This document shows positions 20,131 to 32,640 of a stretch of DNA of 64,000 nucleotides, one piece after another. The position numbers and the translations under genes are program-made. Numbering within the stretch: position 1 is the stretch's first letter; each line of letters begins with the position of its first letter. Under the pieces are notes generated by a model, which made no database searches, was not told the origin of the DNA, and saw nothing but the letters and a program-made list of their open reading frames with translations. Source of the DNA: Reticulitermes speratus (Eukaryota; Arthropoda; Insecta; Blattodea; Rhinotermitidae); assembly GCA_021186555.1 (NCBI GenBank), contig JAJKFL010000031.1, positions 23,137,452-23,201,451 on the forward strand, in the 5' to 3' direction.

Positions 20131-22716
20131 ATGAACGACTATCTCATGTACACTGGGCGGAAGTCTGAAACCACGTAATTTCCTATAATTTCATGTCATT
20201 TTGCACTTTTATTTTCAATGTGAATCTATGTCACTTGACCTAAGGAACGAATATGCTATAGTGACTACAGTACTGCTTACATCCACTATTCAAAGTCATT
20301 CTCACTCCTTCCCTATTACTAGCCATTTAATACGCCTTTATTACACACTATGTACAAAATTAACAAGAGATAATTCATGGAATAAATTTTCCTAGTTTCG
20401 ACTGTGAGAATACCCTCTGCATGGTTTAATAGTTCTGGCGCCAAACGTATTGTAACTACAAGAATATTTGGGTTAAGAAACTTTAAACACTGAGTATGTG
20501 AAGTGATAAAGACTCCTCCTGTAGTAACAGAAAGCCGATTTACCTCTTGTCCATCCTGCCACATCGAGAATGACATAAAATTATTGCAAAAAAGACGTCA
20601 GGAATCTCTCTTTCTCTCTCTGGACACTTTTAAAACTTGTTAATCTTGTCATGAAGTTATAGGGACTAGTAATATGTCGAATATCACAAAATTACTTCAT
20701 CAACAACCACTCAAAACGGATCCAATGGAATGTGTTTAGCTACACAGAATACAAGTTCAGCGATTAACAATATCAGACAAGTGTAAACTGAGGTAAAAAA
20801 AAAAGTGTTCAGTGTCTTAGAATACGGGTCAACTAGCAAAAGGGAATGAGTGTGGATGGCATTGAATTGTCGAAGTCAGCAATATCATAGTCTTTTTAAC
20901 ACACTGCGGATGTTTGATAATAAATTGCTAAGAACAGCATCGTTACATGTGGTACAGGAATTAACTGGAGTATGGAGCAAATACCCAACGAGAAGCTTCA
21001 TAATTTGTATTTCTCGCCAAACCTTATTACGATGATCAAATAAAAAAAGACTATGAACGGGGCATGTAAGGCACATGAGGAGAAAGAAAAACTGCGTACA
21101 GTATTGTAGTCGAAAAACCAAAGAGAAGAGTTACTTTGGTGACTTCCTCGAAAATGGAAGAATATTAAAATCGATTCTATGGAAACTGTAAGTTCGTGTG
21201 TAGTGTAATACAGTAGCTAATTATCTTGACTCCTGGGCCCTCTAACCCTGCGCACAGCTTTAGTCGATATATTTCAATGTACTGGAATAAGACACGTATA
21301 AAAACAAGATGAAATTCAGTCTGCATTTTTAAAATTACTTTATATAATTTACCATCTTCCCTAACCTACCTGTATTAAAAACTTAAAACATCTCTTTGTG
21401 AGTGGCTTTTAACAAATGGCGTATTGAAGTTAAAACTTTTTCACAAATTTAGCCCCCCCCAAACAAAAACAATTAAATTGCTTACCTATATCTAGCGCCG
21501 AGCTTAAGAATGACAGGAACTATTCCTGTACTCCTCCTATACACCGTCACGGCGTAGACAGGACAGATTTTTAAATTGCTCAAGCAAACTTTCAAAATCT
21601 ATATCTAACATCCACAGGCGTTTAAATACAGATGAGAATTTAAGATTCCCTGATGCTGATGTCTCATAATTTCACCCAGTCTCCTTCTCATGGAATTCAA
21701 CCACATAAGAATATGCAGACATAAGACTGGAGACAACGAAGACGATATTTTTTTCTGTTTACATATTGTGGATGTATTCATTTATTTACTTTAAAATTTG
21801 TTTTTGTTCAGTAATATATTTTTCAATAGTATTTTTTCGTTCTTTCTGTCTTTGTCAATTTATAAAAACAGATTAGTCTTACCTCCCAAAATGCATCATC
21901 TTCGTCAGAGTCTCCCTTTCCGACGACATTGTGAAGTGATATGACCACCTCGTCGCTTGCCCACCGGCTTTATTTTTGTCCTTAAAGAACTCGATACCCA
22001 GTAACACGCAGGCCCGGCATGTGCTGATTATGGCTAGACCAAAAAGACGTGACCTTGCCTGCTGATACTTCTACAGCACTGTACAAGTTTAGAAACGAGA
22101 ATTAAGCCTACTCTATAACAATAACTGACGCAACCGTACACGTTCTTTTTCGAATATTTATAGTTATGTCTATCTAGCTGGTCAAAAGTTTTCTGCTTTT
22201 AAAAAAAACCAGAGGTTTAAGGCTGTGTTCACAAACTTCCTCCATTGGAACCTATCACAAATCTACATCCTCACTCACATTTTAACATTTTGAATCCAAC
22301 TACACCCACGCATTCTGAATTTTCTCTTGATACTTTTCCGTAGAAGTGCATGCTTATAGCATTTTCAGCATGCGAGTCATAAGTGATCAGCAACTTTTTT
22401 ACGAATCCGAACAGCTTATTTTATCGCGTACTTTCACGCTACCCGCTACTTCTACTTTTTCTGACGCATATAGGGGCAAATTAGTGTGCCTCGGGCTCTA
22501 CTAGCCATTTCATCGTTTTGCATGGAGAGGCTTGTAACACTAAAATCATCCGATCAAAAGGCTTAAGGGCGAGGAAGCACAAGTCGGCGCCCATTTCTCA
22601 CACAATCATTCCTGCGTAAGAAACGCATAGCTGGTAAATGAAAACCGTGGCTTATAACCTTGATTTCAGGCTTCCGCCGCGATGTTGATGAAATCTGTGG
22701 TCTTTTGGGTAATTTA
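20131..22716 (+). other. Unassigned region with one candidate 5' exon
   Basis: No repeat boundaries recognised. Contains the candidate first exon at 21883-21929 and, at about 20320-20576 on the minus strand, an open stretch of 85 codons with no recognisable family. 21900-22650 is richer in CpG than its surroundings, which is compatible with but does not prove a promoter. Confidence 0.4.
21883..21929 (-). other. Candidate first exon: ATG in good context followed by strong donor
   Basis: Minus strand: CACAATGTC start, 15 codons (MSSERETLTKMMHFG) plus two bases, then donor GAG|GTAAGA. In another frame the same stretch reads VVGKGDSDEDDAFWE, so even the frame is open. Its phase does not join directly to aldehyde oxidase exon a (13723-13892). 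Confidence 0.25.
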
Positions 22717-23027
22717 CACGGCGTCATGTGGTAATTATTTACCGACGTTTCGGGACAACGTATCGGTCCCATCTTCACGGGTCAAGATTCCATTCCAGAC
22801 ATATTTCTTCCATTATTCTCACCCCGCCGCACCAGTACATATTGACCTTGTACCCACCCCCTCTCTCATCCTATTGGCTTGTCGTCACATCGCACGCTTC
22901 CCCACCCCGCCATGCTGCCAAGTTTCTTTGTTAAAGGCTTTCTTTCCTCTTGGAATCTTGACCCGTGAAGATGGGACCGATACGTTGTCCCGAAACGTCG
23001 GTAAATAATTACCACACGACGCCGTGG
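22717..23027. repeat. PLE-type inverted repeat (foldback), copy 2
   Basis: Arms of about 80 bp (22717-22797 and 22947-23027), almost perfect complements: CGACGTTTCGGGACAACG and TATCGGTCCCATCTTCACGG in the left arm. A 150-bp unique centre separates them. The right arm reads GTGAAGATGGGAC...GTCCCGAAACGTCGG, a PLE hammerhead-like end. Near-identity of the arms suggests a recent inverted insertion or gene conversion. Confidence 0.8.
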
Positions 23028-24783
23028 CTTATACATTTTAACTAGAAGTGTGCTTATGTTGAGGGGTTTGGCATCTTGCCCGAAGGCCTTGACCTGTTCA
23101 GATTAAGGGACATCTGTGGATTGAACCCACAGTCTGCGATCGCGTTCTCTGATCCTCGCGAACTTGCCTACTATTAACGGCACAGGTTGCGTTACTCGAA
23201 CCCGAGGACACTTGGATTGTAACACTTGCAAATCCCGGACGTGCCTGCGCGCGGCAGACCTCCGAACGGCACGCTTAGTCCGTCATATGACAGATTAGCT
23301 GCTTGTGCAGCAGTATGCACACGTGCGCACACACGCTACGCTAAGAGCTCATAAAACAGATGGTACAAAAAACAGAAATTTGTTAATTTATTCAGTTGTT
23401 AACTTTCAGCGTGCCGTCTGTCATATGCCAGGTTTCTGCTGCTGGCCAAAGCACTATTCAATTTAAAAGTCCACTGTGGGTCAGTGTTTTCCCTTTCAGA
23501 TGAAAAAGGTGTATATTTAATGGGATGGTGTTGTCCCATTCAACCACTTAATGTTAATAATGTTGTATTCGTGGGAACGGTTATTCAGCACAATGAATGT
23601 GACAGACATGGCAAAATGGCGGACTGCATGGATTGACATAGGAAGAAATCATAGCCAATTATGAGGTCCTACCATTCCGATCACCTGGTACTACTAGGGA
23701 ACCAGCAAGATACATGTTGAGCTATGTAGCTGAAAGATGACGCCATAAATCTATAAATAAAAAGTCTGGTTTTTCAGAGTTCGTCTCCCAAAAAGATGAA
23801 TCAGGTTACCTCCTGAACATGAAATAGTTGTGGTATTCACTATGCCCCAATATTCTGCAGTTCAGTCAGCAAGCACACAATGTTAATTGACTAAGGCCAA
23901 TAAGCACACTTTGTACAATATGTGTTAAGTACTTTCTCTGTCCATATCTTAAAACTTGACTTCATTTTGTGCTACATTATCAGAGGTTATGGCTTCAAAT
24001 TACTCAGTACAATGTCCATATTCTCTGTACTATTTCCAACATCAAAATTTTCAACCGAATTCTGAAAGTAAACTTACAGGATTCCCAGTAGTTACTATTA
24101 CACACTTAAACTTAGAAAACGATAATTGGGTCTGAATGCAAGTCATTGCCCAGTCTGAGAACTGAGTAAAAAGGTCACTTCTTACAAGAAAAAAAAAGTT
24201 ATGTACATATGTATGTATATATGGGTAACAAATTTTAATACATGCCTACTATTTATTCCATTTGAATTATGAAGATACACTACCATTTTCAGGGTAATTT
24301 CCAATCACATGAGACAAAAGCTGAACCATTAGCTGCCAATTCTTAGACATCTTGATTATGTTTTGAAATGCAATGCATGACAATGGAAACTGACCATTTC
24401 ATATGCACAGCTACATGATTAGATGTATGTAGCCATACACTATATCCTGAACTTCAGAAATGATGTAGTCATACAGCTTAGACAATATGATGACACAACA
24501 TAACTGAAAATCTAAAAACATAAATAATGAAATCAGCAGACTCCAACTGTTTAATCATGGTATCCCTAAAAGTGAACCCACAAATCCAGCTCCAGACTGA
24601 TATAATGCAGTTGGACCTTCAAGTCTTTCATCTTCTTAGCAGCAATTTCTCACTCATATTAATTTTTATTCAAATAACACAAAGCTTTTATTTACTGCTA
24701 CTGTACAAACCCATCCCACATTCTCTGCTGGCAGACATCTAATTCATGTGCACTGTGTGCTGGTATTGTTACTGCAAAAGGAG
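23028..24783 (+). other. Unassigned sequence
   Basis: No gene or bounded repeat recognised. AT content rises again after about 23.4 kb. Confidence 0.5.
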
Positions 24784-25020
24784 CAGTGGTGTAGATAAGG
24801 CCCCCCAAGACCCTGTGGCATGGGGGACCCCCCATACATACAGAATACTAAAATCTGTCGCCAGTTCTTTCAGACCTGATTCTGTCCTTCTGACAGAAGG
24901 TAGTATTCTTGTTCCATGTTGTGAGATCTTAGAGTACTTACACTAACAATTATAGGGTGGGGTGGTAATGATTATCAAGTCACAGGGGGAGAGGCAGGTA
25001 ACCAGTTACCCTCACAACTG
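24784..25020 (+). mobile_element. hAT MITE family C, copy 1
   Basis: 237 bp, starting CAGTGGTGTAGATAAGG and ending ...CCTCACAACTG, with imperfect 8-bp flanks AAAAGGAG / AAATGGAG. Homologous along its length to the copy at 37446-37667 (shared TCTGACAG/TCTGGCAG, GAGATCTT, TTATGGG blocks). Confidence 0.78.
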
Positions 25021-26155
25021 AAATGGAGATCAGAGGTCCAATATTAGCTGTGGCTATAATTTGTCATTCAATCAGAATTAAACATGTTTGCAACAACATG
25101 CACATTAAACTCAGTTATGCAAAACAATTACTGTTAAACGAATTTTACATTTGAATACATATTTCAAACCCAGAACACACATTTTAATTCTTTATTTTGC
25201 TAATCCAATAATTAATATCATTACAAGGTAAAGGACGTTCAAAACAGTAAAATTTCAGTACATAAAACCTTGCAACATATTTAGGAAAATGATAAGAAAA
25301 AATGAAAAAAAAAATATTTCCCTCTGGAATAAAGTATTAATCAAATTTAACAAAAATAAATACTATGCTAACACTGCTGTGATAGGTGAAGAAAAGTTTC
25401 TACAACATATTCACAATTCCCTGTCCAATTCACAACAAATGCTTAACTTTAAATCATATGTACAGCTATCTTTGTACTGCTCTCATGTGTTGACATGAAC
25501 ATTTCATATAATGGGTTTTACATCCCCAAACTGTAATACTCAAATAAATAAAAATTTTAACATGAACTCCACAAAAACATCACATATTGCATTCTATATA
25601 CACACAACATAATAAAACATTTATTTTCCTATGTGTTCCCTACACACACATTTATAGGCACATCAGTGGCAGAGCATAACCGTTAAATGTGTTAGCCAAA
25701 CCCAGGGGTGGTTGGAGGTTGGAAAATATGGCAACTGAGTACATACATTATACATGATGGCAATGTGATGTAAGCAAATAACTACGACAGTTAAAGAATA
25801 CAAGATGAAGGAAATGTAAAGTAAGAAAATATGATTGGTGCCTACTCAGCTTACCGACTTCTATTACAGCTTGTGCTTCAGCTCCAGGCAACAAGCGACT
25901 TCAGGGAAAATACTTATCATGGTGTTACAGAAGTTCAGATTGCTTTCAGTGTCTTAAAAGGTTCGTGAACATGTTATTAATGATAACTTGCTCAGTCCCT
26001 CCTGAGTCTATATGATGCACAGCTAAATGTGGATCCTCTTCAAAGCAGAGATGAAGCTCAACAGACCCTGGTTGCTGGGAATAGTTAATAACAAGGCTAA
26101 CAATTCTGTAAATTCTGTAACATTCTGAAGCCATCACATATTTGAGCAGTCTCAA
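25021..26155 (+). other. Unassigned AT-rich sequence
   Basis: Nothing recognised. Confidence 0.5.
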
Positions 26156-26452
26156 ATAGTAAAGGTAAAGGTAAAGTTCTCCCTAGAACAGGTCATGAAG
26201 GCCCAGAGGGGGAGTAGAGGTATTGCTCTACTCTTTCTTTAACCCTTGCATTAGATGGGGGTGGGTGGTCAACTCCACGCCCTGGCCGCTTTACCCCCGG
26301 GAAAGAGACCCGGTACCCATTGTATAGGAGGCTGGGTGGGCCCCAGGGCCGGTCTGGATGGCTGCAAAAAATCTCGCCCCAACTGGGATTCGATCCCCGG
26401 ACTATCCAGCCCATAGCGAGTCGCTATACCGACAACACTATCCTGGCCCATA
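26156..26452 (-). mobile_element. SINE family A, full-length copy
   Basis: Minus strand: tRNA-like head GGATAGTGTTGTCGGTATAG with B box GGGATCGAATCCC, body CCCAGTTGGGGCGAGATTTT...CCTCCTATACAATGGG...GGGGGTAAAGCGGCC, tail of ACCTTT units (plus strand TAAAGGTAAAGGTAAAG). Best preserved of four copies in this window. Confidence 0.82.
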
Positions 26453-26749
26453 GTCTCAAATAATATATTTAGAAATTATTGCATCAAATAGGCAAGTGAA
26501 AGTTCCTTTCAGAAGATGATAATCAAAATACAGTCCACAGGCTTTCCACAACCACTTATATACATTAGCTACAAATTTGGCAGTGTAGTGTTCAAATTTC
26601 CAATGTCTAGAAGTGAAACAAGATCAAGTCTGAGAATTTAACAGATTCAGTCAGTCAACTGTCCTTCCACAGCGTCAATGACTTCACAGTATCTCCAGGG
26701 ATACAGAGTTGATGTATCATTAACATGTGCTAGATTCCAGTCTTCTGGG

Positions 26750-27720
26750 GTGTGAAGCTGTGTCAATGGGCATCACATCCCAGAAGATTTGAACCTTTTC
26801 TCATCTAATGCACTTCTCTGTTAAAAAAATCTGAAAATTCTTACAATTCCTTGGAATAGTAAATAGTATTTTACCTTTCACTCGCAAAACTTCAAAAAAT
26901 ATTTGGCCTGCAGCAGTACTCCTGAATACAATCTCAGGAGTCACACTCTTGAAGAGTGTCATAAAAACCCCTAGTAGGAATGAGTGTTTCACCATCCCAA
27001 TCTTTTATGTTGCTCATCGTAACTATGAAAAAAAATAGTTAACTTTTCTTTTTTAGCTGTGAGACAACTTCAACCTTTCTGCGTAAAACCATCTGGTGGG
27101 AACTGAGAGCATGTACTTGGTTACAAGTTTGTCAAATGCAATTGACTTCTTTGATGAGTTTTGCAAAAGAATGCAGCAAAACCAGACGTTTCAAATAAAA
27201 CTTTACACTCCAAAATACATTCAACAGATTGTTTTCTTACAAGGTTCAGCTGCTCAGTGCACCAGCATATAAAGACTGTAATCTTCTTTCATCCATAACC
27301 AATTTCTGCAACCCATTATGTTCAGCAGTCTTTACTGCTGCACCAGATTTTCACCACATCAAAGTTAATTTATTGGTTTAATATCCAGGGCAGGAAGGAA
27401 GCAGTAAAGCCAGCTTACTGACATCACAAAATCTGTACAATGTCGTCAGCTGTCACATAGCTAACAGGTCTTTTTAATTTTCTGTATACATCTACACTGT
27501 CACCTTCAATTACAGAAGGAATGGCATTCACTTCTTTTATTTAGTTTATCATCACAGCCATAACAGATTCATTAAGGTCATTCTGGATGTCAGAAGTGCC
27601 AATAAAAGCTTATAACTTTTCAGCTAACATGGAGTTTTTCATTGTACTGAGCTATGCAATAAAAGTATTCTAAATAATTTAATTTTCTCATTCTGTTTTT
27701 CCAGATGCCCTCTAAAAGAA
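26750..27720 (-). pseudogene. hAT transposase fossil (52-kDa repressor / ZNF862-like)
   Basis: Minus strand, through many frameshifts: RPVSYVTADDIVQIL, KTSGFAAFFCKTHQRSQLHL, SVPTRWF (for the common VPTRWN), and KDWDGETLIPTRGF, which match in order the zinc-finger and RNase-H-like parts of insect hAT transposases usually labelled 52-kDa repressor of the inhibitor of the protein kinase-like. No intact frame and no terminal repeats found. Confidence 0.5.
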
Positions 27721-28666
27721 GTTCTTGCTGAGCACAGCATCAATTAGCATCTATCAAAGAACTAACAATACGTTCACTGACCTTAATTTTTGTATTATGC
27801 TCATCACAAACCAACAAATATGCTACGTAAAAAGACTCTCCAAGCCTTACCGAATTTCAGTAAAACTATTTTAAAATTCATACAATCCATTAAGTTCACC
27901 TTTGTAACACAAAGAAAGTGTGATGTTACAAACACAGTTCTTCCAGTTAAAACAAGAAAGGCCAACAACACAATAATAATCTCTTACAACCCCACAGACA
28001 AAATCAGTTTTATACCAAAACCCCCAAAACTGTTCAACTGTTTCAACATTTTTGTGATACATGGGATATGGGGTTCATCTGCCTATTTCAATAATTTTCT
28101 TCTTAGAAACAAAATGCCTACAATAATTGACTGTTTTAATGAAGTCCTCTGTAACAGTCACAAACTTCATCTTCCATGATACAGAAGTCACATGGTACAT
28201 ACGTACAACAGAAGTTACACAAACAAAACCATGAGAAATGAATATTCAGGCAGCCAAAATGTGTTATCATTCAACATGTCAAATGTGATGGTTAGGAAGG
28301 GCAATCAGTTCCTGTCACCCCTCACTGCACACTATGTCACGAGACTTCCAGCTGTGTCTGTGCGCCTCAGTTTCTCAAATAACTGTAGAACCAACTTCAG
28401 CCATTATGAGGTGGCTAATAAGCCACTGTTGAGAAGGCCAGACCTGGCTTATGATGCACTATGCATTCAGTTCCCTTCCATCCCATTACATGGAGTGCCA
28501 CAGAATCATTAGAAACTTATTATTTCTTGAAAGTGTTAGCAGGGCTCATTTTTTCAAATTGTTAGCGGTGCTAACATAGTACGAATGTTCTGCCACTGAG
28601 GTTCATAATACACATATGTGACATGCATATACAATTATTATTTTATACATTATTATGATTATGGCT

Positions 28667-28750
28667 AGTACTACTGCTACCACCATTACTACTATTACTA
28701 CAACTACCACCACTGCCATCACTATTATAATTACCACTACTACCACTATA
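28667..28750 (+). repeat. Imperfect (ACT/ACC)n tract
   Basis: Interrupted trinucleotide repeat of ACT, ACC and ATT units; translates as poly-Thr and has no gene context. Confidence 0.85.
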
Positions 28751-31182
28751 CAAAGTCATCAAAACCACACATACACACAGAGGTTGATTCATTACTTAAT
28801 TTCCTATCTTCATACCTCACTTGTGAGGTCCTACCCAGTCAGAAAATGTAAGAAACATACATCAGATTCCCATGGGTCACAGACTGAATGTTAAAACAAC
28901 AATCACACAGTGCTTATTGCTGAATTTACAACAAATGCTCAAAATCACCTCCCTCATTCTCAGTACATACACTGAAACACTTGTAAACATTTATATTCAT
29001 CACAACTTCCCTGGTTGATGGGACAGTTGCACCAGTCCACAACACTGGCCACCCAGATCTCCAGACCTCAACCCCCTTCATCATGGCTGACAAAACTATT
29101 ACATGTGTCCAAAGTTACACAAAACAAGAGTTGTTTGGCATGCATTATTCATTGCTGCCTTAGGTTTCCGTTCTTGCCCAACCAACCTTGCTATATTATG
29201 AATAAAGTATAGAGATTGTATATAATTATTGTTACTACCAAATGATGCTGCAAGTGAATAATTTTTATACAAAATGCAAGCAGTACGAAGTGTTTACAGC
29301 AAATTTCCCAGCAAGCTGCTGGCCAGGCAGTGGCTGGGCAAGTACATGGGTATAGACGGAATATTTTATAATCCCGGCAATGAACTACCAATCCATGTGT
29401 CCTAACATGTACCAGATGAGCAGAATTTTACTGAGTCCACCCCCTCCTAGTACAACAGAAATGTGAAAATATGCCCATAAAACTCAGTATTCTAGGAATG
29501 ACAGAACAGAATGGTTAACACTGGGTCATTCTGCCCACACTTTGTTGTCATTTGCAAGTAACAATAAATATTTTCTTGACTTATAGAGAAAACAACAGGC
29601 ACTGCCATATAGAAGTAGAGATTTTGCAGTGACAAACACACTATTATTAGGACTATCATATTTCTTGGGTTCTAAAATGCACCCCCCCCCACAACCCAAT
29701 GTTTTTCTTCTCTCCCCCACATAGTAAAATTCCTTACATTAGAGCATGGTAACCATCGCAGCCAACTGTATTTCTGTGCTTTTTTTGTTTAAAAAAAAAA
29801 GGTGATTTCAGAATCTATCCAGTGTAGTGAATTCAGTGCACACAACAGTATTTATGTGCACTAATGTCCCTTGACTTAGTAAATGTTATGTTCTCCATAA
29901 ATCTGTCAAGTGTTTGATAGGAATGTTTTTCTTTGTCAAATGATAAAACCATCATTTCAAGAATTACATTATGTTTGAATTTATAGATTCACATTTTTTA
30001 AAAACATTTTACACTGCATTTAAATAACTTCAACACCAATTACAGGGGTTTGACACAACTGATGTTATGATTGATAACATAAAAGCCTCTGAAATAAAAA
30101 CTGAAAATTTTTTATACCTACAATGGCGAATTTGAATTTTTCCCAAACCTGCAAAAACACATCACTGATCTTGAAGTTCATACACAAAACAGACATTCAA
30201 GAGCCTTCAAATACAATTTTCAAGCATCAGTGATTCAATTATTGACCAATTCTCTTTAAGATTTACTCTGTTCAGGTCATTAAAGGAACCTTAAAATTCA
30301 CAAAATGTTCAGACAATGTAACATTCGAGAAAATTAATTTAGAAAGGTTTTTAATGGCTTGATCTGAATAACTCTGAGATGCACTTCACTGATTCATCAA
30401 GCAGTTCAATTTGGAGGCAAAATTTCTCGACTTCAAGAGCTCAACTAGAAAATATCAACACTGAAAATTGCAAAAATGAAGTTCGGAAAGTCTGGATTTC
30501 CATTCCAGAAACTCTTGACTGTTTGAAAAATGCAGCAATTGCAGTCTTGTCAGTATTTTCATCTGCATATTCATGAGACATTGCCTTCAGAATTAAACTT
30601 TGTCTAGTGAGTGCTGCATGTTTACGTCACAACCCAATCAAGGAAAATACGATAAAACATACGCGTCATCCTTCGTGCAGAAATGAAAGTCACAATGATA
30701 GTAAAATTTGTTTACTTGATTTTCCTACCTTTTGTGTATTACAATATGAACCAACACTTACAGTTTTTACTTTAGTATTGCCACAATGACATTTACTGCA
30801 CTGCTTATAGGTATTATTTATAAAAAACATTATTTTTACATTATCTAGTTTAAAGCAAGCAGATTTGCTACTGATTATATAAACTGGCTTCCTGCATTGA
30901 TTTTAATCTCTGTTGTAATCTTTATTAGTAAAATAAAATGAGTACAAGTAAACAAAGTACAAAAGAAGTATTAATAAATCTTATTTGTTACAGACTTACT
31001 ATTGGTTCCTTTATTGTCACAATATCATTAGTTTTGTCCCTTGTGAAGTACTAGTTATAAATAGCATTTTATTTATAAAACTGTATTTTAAAATAACTCA
31101 GATGGGTTATTGATTGCCTAAACAGGCTTCCTAAGAATGCTGTCAAGCATTTTGTTCTACTTCTGTGCAAGAATTATCAAAG

Positions 31183-31242
31183 TTATTATTATTATTATCA
31201 CCATCATCATATCACCACCATCACCACCACCAACACCACCTT
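31183..31242 (+). repeat. (ATT)n-(ATC/ACC)n microsatellite
   Basis: Compound trinucleotide repeat. Confidence 0.85.
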
Positions 31243-31299
31243 TATGCAGGGCATTGACAATTATATACCTAAAACAAACCCTGTTTCTAGGATAATGTA

Positions 31300-32640
31300 G
31301 CAGCTATCCTGTGGTTACAACTTGTGGTAAACACAATGCTATTTTGCATGATAAACATTTTGTACTTTTACATCAGTACTTCCTGAAGTATGTGTGCAGT
31401 GCCAATATGGCTGTATGCTGTGGTTCCTTAATGTCATGCTTTCCAGGTACGTTGTTCAGGTATTTTCTGAATGATTTTGACATGGTTCCATTTGCCCCTA
31501 TTATTACTGGTATTACTTTTGTTTCCACATTCCATATGCACTGTATTTCTATTGTTAGGTCATTTACTTCAAAATCTTCTTGGATTCTTTCTTGATCACA
31601 TTTCTATCTCCTGAAATTGCAATGTCTATTAACAGGCATGTTCCTTTTCGTTATCACTTATCATGATGTCCGGTTTATTGTTAAGTATGGTTCTACCAGT
31701 TTTCACTTGTTGATTTCATAATATGATTACATTATCTTCATGACCTGTTTCTACTGATTTTAGTACATGCTCATATAAAAGTTCCATAGCTAATTTTATC
31801 CATTTCATTGCATATGGTCAACTGTAGTTGTGCACACACTCTATCATGTCTCTATGTATTGTTTTGTTGCCAATATTGGGCATGCTGACATAAGGTAGTC
31901 TATTGCCTCCTCATAGTATTGTCACAGTCTGCATTTGTTATCTGTTTCTGTTCGTAGTATTTTTGTTGTATGATGTTTGGTTCATAATGCTATTATTTTA
32001 CTTTCAGTTTTGCTTTCTGATCTCCCATAGGAACATGTCTTCTTCACTAATAAGTGTTTATCTATACTTCTAATATACTGTCCATTTTTTCTTCAAGGAC
32101 TCTTCTAATCTTGCTTTTGTATCTTGTATGCCTTTGTTTTTTTGTGTTGCTGTTTTCATCTGAGTGGTTTAATTCTTCTACATCTGCTGCTATTTTAATT
32201 GTTGAATTCATATTTGGTTGATTGCTTTCATGGCCTTTAACAATATTTACAAAATGGTCTTCCTTTATATTTTGTGTTCAGGTATTCTGCATAATTGATT
32301 ACCTCTGCTTTGTATGTTGCTTCAATTTGTAACAAGCCTCTTCCTCCTCCTTTCTTTTTTACATATAGCCCACTTACGTCAGCTTTTGGGTGATGCATTC
32401 TACACACTGTTAGTACCTTTCTAGTCTTCCTGTTGACTTTTTTTATTTCTTCCATCATAAATTTGTTGTTGTTGTTACCCATAATGATAATGGAAAATGA
32501 CAAGACCTTTTTTTGCTGCTGAAAATTCCCATGGCTGCATGAAAGACTTCTCCAAAAATTACGAACAATGTTGGCATATACCTTCAAGGATCACCATCCC
32601 TACCCTAAATTTTTATCTCTGGAGACAGCTGGAAGATACA
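31300..32640 (-). mobile_element. Non-LTR retrotransposon C-terminal fragment
   Basis: Minus strand reads, 5' to 3', NRKTRKVLTVCRMHHPKADV then SGLYVKKKGGGRGLLQIEAT, and further on, near 31350-31620, IQCMWNVETKVIPVIIGANG then TMSKSFRKYLNNVPG. These are the C-terminal region found after the reverse transcriptase in several metazoan non-LTR elements (MHHPKADVxRLY; VIPVIVGALG). Frames are broken between the two blocks. The RT domain is not present. Confidence 0.72.

Larger units (their letters stand above)
27721..31299 (+). other. Unassigned AT-rich sequence with simple repeats
   Basis: Contains the trinucleotide tract at 28667-28750 and an (ATT)n/(ACC)n tract near 31183-31242. Open frames here (for example 27790-28179) look like chance frames in AT-rich DNA. 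Confidence 0.45.

Noticed and set aside
20319..20576. 85-codon minus-strand open frame, with TGGCGCCAGAAC-like primer-binding-site sequence near 20434
   Set aside because: No recognised family, no LTR pair or polypurine tract found. A solo LTR edge is possible but unsupported.
27790..28179. 129-codon plus-strand open frame
   Set aside because: Composition is that of AT-rich non-coding DNA, with no domain, signal or homologue recognised.
28655..28894. Thr-rich 79-codon frame
   Set aside because: Translation of a trinucleotide repeat tract.
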